This document shows, in pieces, positions 57,801-64,000 of a DNA stretch of 64,000 nt; the first letter of the stretch is position 1; the number at the start of each line of letters is the position of its first letter. This DNA comes from Anaeramoeba flamelloides (Eukaryota > Metamonada > Anaeramoebidae). Made by a program: the position numbers and the translations under genes. Location: the NCBI GenBank assembly GCA_027625915.1, contig JANTQA010000070.1, forward strand, positions 7,569,001 through 7,633,000, written 5' to 3'. The notes under the pieces are model-generated. The model worked only from the letters and a program-made list of their open reading frames with translations. It did not search any database and was not told the origin of the DNA.

Positions 57801-60800
57801 ATATCTAATGGCACACAAAAAATCTAATTTCAGTAATGTTGTCGCAATTAAAAATTTTCAAAATAGTAAAATGCAACTACTTCCTTAATTGAATTAAAAA
57901 AAGAAATTAATTTTATTATTTATTTTTTGTTTTTTCACCAATATTGAGTGAGGAGTAAAATTACTATTTGTTTGTTGTTAGGTTTTTTTTCAATTTGAGA
58001 AATAAAAAAACCATATTTAGATTTTCTTGAGTTTTCTGTTTTATTCTAAAAATCAATAGACTTTTCGTTAGTTTTTTTGAGTTTTCTATTTATTTAGAAA
58101 ATCAATAGATTTTCGTTAGGTTTTTTTTACTTTAGAAATAAACCTAGAACACTTCACAAATAAAATAAAAAACTCAAAAAAACCTAGAACACTTAACAGA
58201 ATAAACAGAAAACTCAAGAAAACTGCCGCTAGGTTTTCCAAAATTTCAAAAAATCTAGCAAAATCTTTTATTTTACCCTATCCTTTTGAATTCTGGAAAA
58301 GCACCTTTAGATTTTTTTTTAATTTGAGAAATAAAAAGAAAATTTCAAAAATTTTCAGTTTGATTTCTAAAAGTAAAAAAAACCGCCGTTAGGTTTTCTA
58401 GAATTTAAAAAAAATCGAGCAAAATCTTTGATTTTTCTCTATTCTTTTGAATTCTGGAAAACCTAGGCACTCTACGGCACTTGACGGCACTTTATGACAT
58501 TCCCTAATTTGAATTACACAATAATAAAATATCTTTAAATAAAAATCAATTATTTAAAACTCATAGATATTTAAGTTAACCCTCAAGCTCAACAATTTTC
58601 AAAATCAGGATCGTTTACTAACTTCTTAAATAGATATTACTTTATAATAAATAAAATTTCAATTGATTTTTTTCCTTTATATGTAAAATATAAACATAAA
58701 CAAATTATAGAAAATACTGATAACTTTTTAAGGTTCTGTCTTTTCGATGAAAAAGATAGATTAATATTTCAAAATAAATTAAACGAAAAAAATCTCAATC
58801 TTTATTTTAAATCAGGATAGTTTGAAATTACTTTCATTGAAAAATAATCATGAAATTTATGATTTTACTTTTAAATTCCCTCAAAGTAAATAAATGTATA
58901 AGTACAATTAGAGTACAATTCATACTTCATTAATAATAAGAAGAAGAATAAAAATCCAATTAATTTTGAAAACACACTTTACTTGTAACAATTAAGTAAA
59001 AGCATTGTATATTTCATCTCCAACACAATTCATTAAATAAATTCTCAAATTTGAATCAAAAAAAATTGAATTAAAAAAATTTTTTCTAATAATTTGTTTT
59101 AAATAAATCACTTATCTAATTTCTTTTTAAAATAGATCTATTGAAAATCAGAAGAATAATATTGATTTAGAATCAACTGACTATTTAAAGACATTGATTA
59201 ATAAACCAAAACACCGTGGCTTAACTGGATTATCAAATTTAGGAAATACATGCTTTATGAATTCTGGTATTCAATGCTTACTTAATACAATTCCATTAAT
59301 TACATATTTTTTACAAGGCAATTACTTGACTGAAATCAATGAGAAAAATCCTATCGGGATGGGAGGTAAAATGGCTAATGCTTTTGCAGAGGTCTGCTTA
59401 GAATGTAATATCATCATTATCATTATCATTATCATTATTATTTAAGGAGGGGTTGTTAATCCCTCTTGCTTTCCATTAGATTTTCCATAATTTTTCTAAT
59501 TAAAAATATATATTAAATATTATATATATATATATATATATATATTATTATATTGCTTATCAATAGATTGGGGTGGAAAATCTTCAGTATATTCACCAAG
59601 GGAATTTAAACATGTGATAGGTCAATTTGCAAATCAATTTACTGGATATAATCAGCATGATGTACAAGAATTAATTTCCTTTGTTTTAGATGGGATACAT
59701 GAAGATTTAAATCGAATTAAAGACAAGCCTTATCTGGAAAATCCCGAAACAGAAAATAAAACCGATATACAAATTGGGAAAGAATATTGGTGGAACTTTA
59801 AAGCCCGAAACAACTCAATCATAACTGATTTATTTCATGGGCAACTCCGTAGTAAATTGACTTGTCCGAAATGCAAAAAATCAACTACAAAATTTGATCC
59901 ATTTTCATCACTTTCTTTACCAATTCCACCACCAAAGGAAATTGAATTAAAAATCACTGTTATTTATAAAAATGGAAAATTGAAGCCACAAGTTTTTGGA
60001 GTGAAAGTTGAAAGAAGTTTAGGAATCCAAGGGCTTTATATCGAACTTAGTAAACTTACTTCAATTGATCCAAATAATTTTTTAATTGGAGAAGTGTATA
60101 ACCATAAGATTTATCAAAAATATGGCAAAACTAAAGATTTAGGAAAAATAAAACAAAATGACACAATCATTGCTTGGGAAATTGACAATGATCAAAACAA
60201 AGAGGAGCTCAACAACAACAACAAAAAAAAAAAAACCTATCATATTGAAGTCCGTTTTAAAAATATCCCACTATATCGAAAAGGGGTACATTCCCTTGTA
60301 TCCTTTGGAGTGCCAAGAATTGTTTCGATATCTGGCGAACAAATTGAATATAAAGAACTTTATCAGAAAATTTGTTTACTTATCGATAGAGTGATTCCAA
60401 ATAATTTGCCAACAGAAGAAGACGATCAAGAAGAAATTCAAAGCAGAAACAAAAAAAGAGAGAAAATTAAAAAAGATAAGGAATTGAGGAAACAAAAGAA
60501 AGAACAAGAAAAAAAGGAAAAGGAAAAGGAAAAGGAAAAGGAAAAGGAAAAGGGAATAGAAAAGGGAATAGAAAAGGAAACAAATAATCAAACTAAAAAC
60601 GAAAAGGAAAATCATAAAGAACAAGGAAAAAAAGAAATGGAAACGGAAACGGAAAAGGAAAAGGAAAAGGAAGTAGATAATCAAACAGGTAATGGTAATG
60701 ATATTGAAACTGAAAAAGAAAATGATAATGAATCTTATTCTTTTATTAGTGAAACTGATGATTATTCTGATTATTATAATGAAGAAGACTATTCCAATTC

Positions 60801-61704
60801 ATATGGATCTAGCGATTATGAAATTTATGGAGGCGGTGAAGCCAACTGGGAAACGGAATCGGAGAGTGATTATGATAATTTAGAAAGCTCTGATATTGAT
60901 GACATGATCTATTCCAAACATGGGTTTTACAAATATGTCTTCCGACCATTCTTTAAGATCACAAAAATCAATAGATTGTATTCATTCGGCAATGTTCTCA
61001 AAGAAGATGAAACTGTTAATGTTGATGAATGGGATTCATTTGAAGTTACATTCAACCCAAATCTCCAAAAAGACGATGAAATCAAAGAAGAAAAAGTCAT
61101 TAATCATACGGAACAATTAGCGGTGGCAAATCTCCATCAAAGTTACAAACAAATGGCGAAAAATCTTTCAAAAAAAATTGAACAACTAGATATCCTTAAA
61201 TGCCTTGAGAAATTTTTATCGGAAGAAATATTAAGCGAAAAGGATAAATGGTATTGTTCAAAGTGTAAAGAACAGGTGCAAGCAATAAAGAAATTTGATC
61301 TCTGGAAATTGCCAGAAGTTTTAATAATACACCTCAAAAGAATCAGTTATGGAACAATCTTCAGAGAAAAAATAGATACGCTCATTAATTTCCCAGAAAT
61401 TTTAAATCTTGAACAATACAAAATAAATAAAAAATCAAATTCAAAGCCAAGCAACCTTGATTATCAATTGTATGCGGTTTCAAATCATTATGGTTACTAT
61501 GGCGGTGGGCATTACACTGCTTATGCTCAAAACCCTTCAACTCAAGACTGGTATGAATACGATGATTCTACTGTAAGTAGTATCGATTCTGTTAAAAATT
61601 CAATTACAAGAAATGCCTATTTATTATTCTACCACAGAAAAAACGAATATGCCAAATATATAAAAGCCTTGCCTGAAGAAATTGAAGATTTTAAAAATAA
61701 TTGA
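54814..61704 (+). CDS. Ubiquitin-specific protease, USP4/USP11/USP15-like (DUSP-UBL-USP), 5' end missing
   Basis: Cysteine protease removing ubiquitin from substrates. Exons found: 54814-55137, 55338-55540, 55647-55761, 59136-59404, 59567-61704, giving 1,016 aa plus an unfound first exon. All phases agree. [17 protein letters not shown] ... IDNSALV ... joined to [12 protein letters not shown] across intron 1. [17 protein letters not shown] ... [18 protein letters not shown]. The catalytic domain has its Cys box [20 protein letters not shown] (Cys codon 59251), QQD/E-like [20 protein letters not shown], zinc ligands CPKC and YCSKC, His box GGGHYTAY (His codon 61510) and YDDSTVSSI. The catalytic triad and all zinc cysteines look intact. 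A charged KEKEKEK insertion and an acidic Ser/Tyr-rich stretch sit between the two halves of the domain, where USP4/15 also carry an insert. The intron 55762-59135 is 3.37 kb. Confidence 0.94.
57960..58500. repeat. Repeat family D, copy with internal direct and inverted repeats
   Basis: GAGTTTTCTGTTTTATTCTA and GAGTTTTCTATTTATTTAGA are direct copies. CCTAGAACACTTCACAAAT and GAACACTTAACAGAATAAAC are inverted partners. The block ending CTATCCTTTTGAATTCTGGA recurs as CTATTCTTTTGAATTCTGGA. It ends in CACTCTACGGCACTTGACGG. The family also appears at 63880-64000. Confidence 0.65.
58790..58945 (+). repeat. Repeat family F, copy 2
   Basis: Diverged match to 37595-37765, here inside the giant USP intron. 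Confidence 0.55.
59408..59550. repeat. (CATTAT)n and (TA)n microsatellites in USP intron 4
   Basis: The 162-bp intron 59405-59566 is made largely of a CATTAT run (59412-59443) and a TA run (59508-59550) next to the acceptor CAATAG. Confidence 0.8.
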
Positions 61705-62110
61705 GAGAAATAATAATTTACTTCTTCACAATTGATCCAAAAAATTTTTAAATTAAATATTAATTATTTAAAGTAGAATTATAAAAATATTTTACATTGG
61801 GATAAATGCGTTTGATATTGCAAAGAAGTTAATAAATAAAGCATAAATTTGTAATTATCATTATTGCTTAAACTTTTTTTTTTTTTTTTTGACATTATTG
61901 GGTTCTGTAATTTGATTAGATTTATAATTTTGTTTTTTTTTCTTTTCATTTGTCCTACTGTAGAATTTTTAATGAAGATAAAAATCATAAAATAAAAATA
62001 CTTTTAGTGATGATGGTAAACAGGATAGTGTATCATTTGGCATCATCTCTCTTCGATGTTTTAATAAAAATTTGAGGATTTGAAGATATCTTTGTTAAGT
62101 CACAATAACT
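61705..62110. other. 3' flank of the USP gene
   Basis: A/T-rich with no gene. The 69-codon minus-strand frame at 61779-61988 is a translation of low-complexity DNA. Confidence 0.45.
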
Positions 62111-62111
62111 T

Positions 62112-62275
62112 TTCAAAAATCGCGATTATTTTTATCAAATCGTGATATTTTAGAAAATCGCGATATTCTATATTATCGCAGAGATATCACAAATCGCGAT
62201 ATTTTATAAAATCACGATAATTGTCTAAAAATCGTGATAAATGTAAAAATATCGTGATAAAAATTAAATGCGATA
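62112..62275. repeat. Cluster of ATCGCGAT/ATCGTGAT palindromic motifs
   Basis: About eight copies of AATCGCGATATT or variants (ATCGTGAT, ATCACGAT, ATCGCAGA) at irregular spacings near 18-22 bp, in both orientations. CpG-containing octamers are otherwise very rare in this window. Confidence 0.7.
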
Positions 62276-63880
62276 TAATAGTTGATGGCTTTTCTAGGCT
62301 AATTCAATAATATTTTTAAAAGGAAAAAATTTTTTGAAACAAAAAACGGATTTTTGATATAAAGTTATTCTTTTTGAAAATACAACAATAAAGATACTTT
62401 ATTCAATCAAGGATCAGATCAAAGATTTTATTGTATTTTATTTAAATTGCAAAACATATTGATTGATCCTTTGAGATCAACAAACGTAATAAAAAATAAA
62501 AAATGTTAATAAATATTGTCTCAGTATATCGTGGTGTTATAAATTGTGTTGAATAAAAAAGCTTTCTAAAACAACCAACCCTTTATTTGTTTAAAGAATG
62601 TGCTCTTGGGTTAAAACATTTTTAATATTCTATGAAAGCTGAAAGGAGTTATGGATAACTTTTCAAAAACTTTCACAACAACCTAGCCACATTATTACCA
62701 ATTATTAAGATTGTTTATACATTTATTTTCTTATTCTTCTTTTTCTTATCATGATATTTTTGTATTGTGTAAAAAATACAACTAGAGCTTAGAGTTTTTT
62801 TTTTATTCATCACCTATAAGAAGGAAAATTATTCTTTATTCTTTTTGGTTATTTAACTTTGTGAAGGTAATAACCCCATTGTAAGAAAGCACACATATTT
62901 GATATTCAAGTTCAGCGTTGAAATGGGTAATTATTAGTTTGATCATAAAATTCAAGGAGATTTTATATTAAGTAAAACAAAAAAAAATGAAAAGATAATT
63001 TTTTTTTTCCACAACAAAAAATATCATGACTTTGTTAAAAAATTGGGTCTTTCATAGCTTTTCAAAACTTGAAGACACTTTTGACCTTTTCAAACCTTTT
63101 CTAACATTTATTAAAGTGGAAAAGCCTTGTAACAGTGATTTATTTTATAAAATGTATCAGATTTTTTGTAAGGCGATTTCAAAAAAATAATTTTCTTTAT
63201 ATCCTGATTTTTATTTTATAGTGATAATGTGAATATAGCAATTTTCTGATTTTTCACGAAAAAGAAATACTAATCGCAGTTTTTTTTTACAATATTGCAA
63301 ATGTATTTCTAATATTGTGATAATACCTGTTATCATCAAAATCTCTGTTGTGTTTTTTTTTTTCTCTGATCAATATGATAATTAATAACTTTATAATTAT
63401 TTTGTATAACTTTACAAAATTTTTACCAATTAAAATCCTTTTTTTTTTTGAGAACCAATAATGGACCCGTGGTAAAGATGATAACGAAAATCAGAATAAC
63501 TGAGATTCAATTTACCTTAACCACATTAATTTTGATTGTTTATCATTTTGCAAAATGTTACAAAAGTAACCAAATTGTAATTTTTGAAAAAAAAAAAAAA
63601 ACAATTGATACTTCAAAGAACAACTAATTCTTCAAAAAAATCCTCTAACTGATTTGAATCTTTTAGAAAAATTATAAAATTGAACATGAATTGTAGTAAA
63701 ATCTATCACAAATAATCTAGTACATCTAATTCTTGAGAGAATTGACCAAATCTCATAGGGTTCAACACCATTTATATTCCAAAGTAGGGGTTAGGGAAGT
63801 GTTGTAGAGATCAATTTTTTTTTTTTTTTAATAAAGAAAAGAAAAAAAAAAAAAAGCCAATTATTTATTTATTTTTATTT
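62276..63880. other. Intergenic A/T-rich DNA
   Basis: No gene or RNA recognised. Confidence 0.45.
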
Positions 63881-64000
63881 AAGAGAGGAGTTATTCATGA
63901 CCTCTGTTTGCTATTAGCTTTTCTTTGAGTTTTCTGTTTATTTGTGAAGTGTTCTAGGTTTTTTTGAGGTTTTCTATTTTATTTGTGAAGTGTTCTAGGT
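63881..64000. repeat. Repeat family D, copy cut by the window end
   Basis: Contains TTTGAGTTTTCTGTTTATTT and two direct copies of GTGAAGTGTTCTAGGT, as in the 57960-58500 copy. It continues beyond the window. Confidence 0.6.

Larger units (their letters stand above)
55762..59135 (+). other. USP intron 3 (3.37 kb)
   Basis: The donor GTAATA leaves GA and the acceptor AAATAG supplies A, giving a Glu codon and joining RTKE to [10 protein letters not shown] before the Cys box. It contains repeat D (57960-58500), repeat F (58790-58945) and an 86-codon open stretch at 55804-56064 ([16 protein letters not shown]) that does not fit the USP frame or any family I know. Confidence 0.8.

Noticed and set aside
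60376-60684. Phe/Leu-rich minus-strand frame resembling a membrane protein
   Set aside because: Antisense of the Lys/Glu-rich USP insertion.

Overview
The window is a stretch of a very A+T-rich eukaryotic nuclear genome. Genes have GT-AG introns, intergenic DNA is full of A/T homopolymers, and proteins carry long Lys/Glu/Asn/Asp-rich low-complexity tracts. TAA and TGA both end genes, so TGA is not reassigned. The gene set (DHHC S-acyltransferase, cadherin-like surface protein, bZIP, IQ-RhoGEF, TALE homeobox, USP4/15-type deubiquitinase) fits a free-living amoeboid protist. Anaeramoeba or a similar amoeba is my best guess, from style alone and not proven. I found no rRNA, tRNA, CRISPR array or intact autonomous transposon, and no retrovirus- or virus-like element.

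Layout. 0.4-1.8 kb (-): ZDHHC4/Swf1-like S-acyltransferase, two exons. 8.2-14.9 kb (-): a giant type I membrane protein with signal peptide, about 13 cadherin-like modules, one transmembrane helix and a cytosolic Ser/Asp tail. Its reading frame is broken once, by two extra bases inside a near-perfect 621-bp tandem repeat. 22.2-23.6 kb (+): unrecognised charged protein. 27.6-28.7 kb (-): bZIP factor. 34.6-43.6 kb (+): seven-exon RhoGEF whose IQ-like repeats are carried on interchangeable 138-nt exons and whose DH domain is split by a 3.9-kb intron. 48.8-49.9 kb (+): TALE homeobox protein. 54.8-61.7 kb (+): DUSP-UBL-USP deubiquitinase with a 3.4-kb intron and its first exon not identified.

Between and inside these genes, mainly in the giant introns, lie several families of short diverged repeats with terminal inverted repeats (called A to F here), plus single foldback elements. 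These look like non-autonomous DNA transposons (MITEs). One 117-bp-arm palindrome at 16.0-16.3 kb is nearly perfect and so looks young.

The genes do not form a pathway. Signalling and regulation dominate: membrane S-acylation, Rho GTPase activation with probable calmodulin input, adhesion or surface recognition, two transcription factors with altered DNA-contact residues, and ubiquitin removal. Gene models were assembled by hand from splice-site phase and family alignment from memory. Exon boundaries in the RhoGEF and USP genes are well supported because every junction keeps frame and restores conserved motifs.
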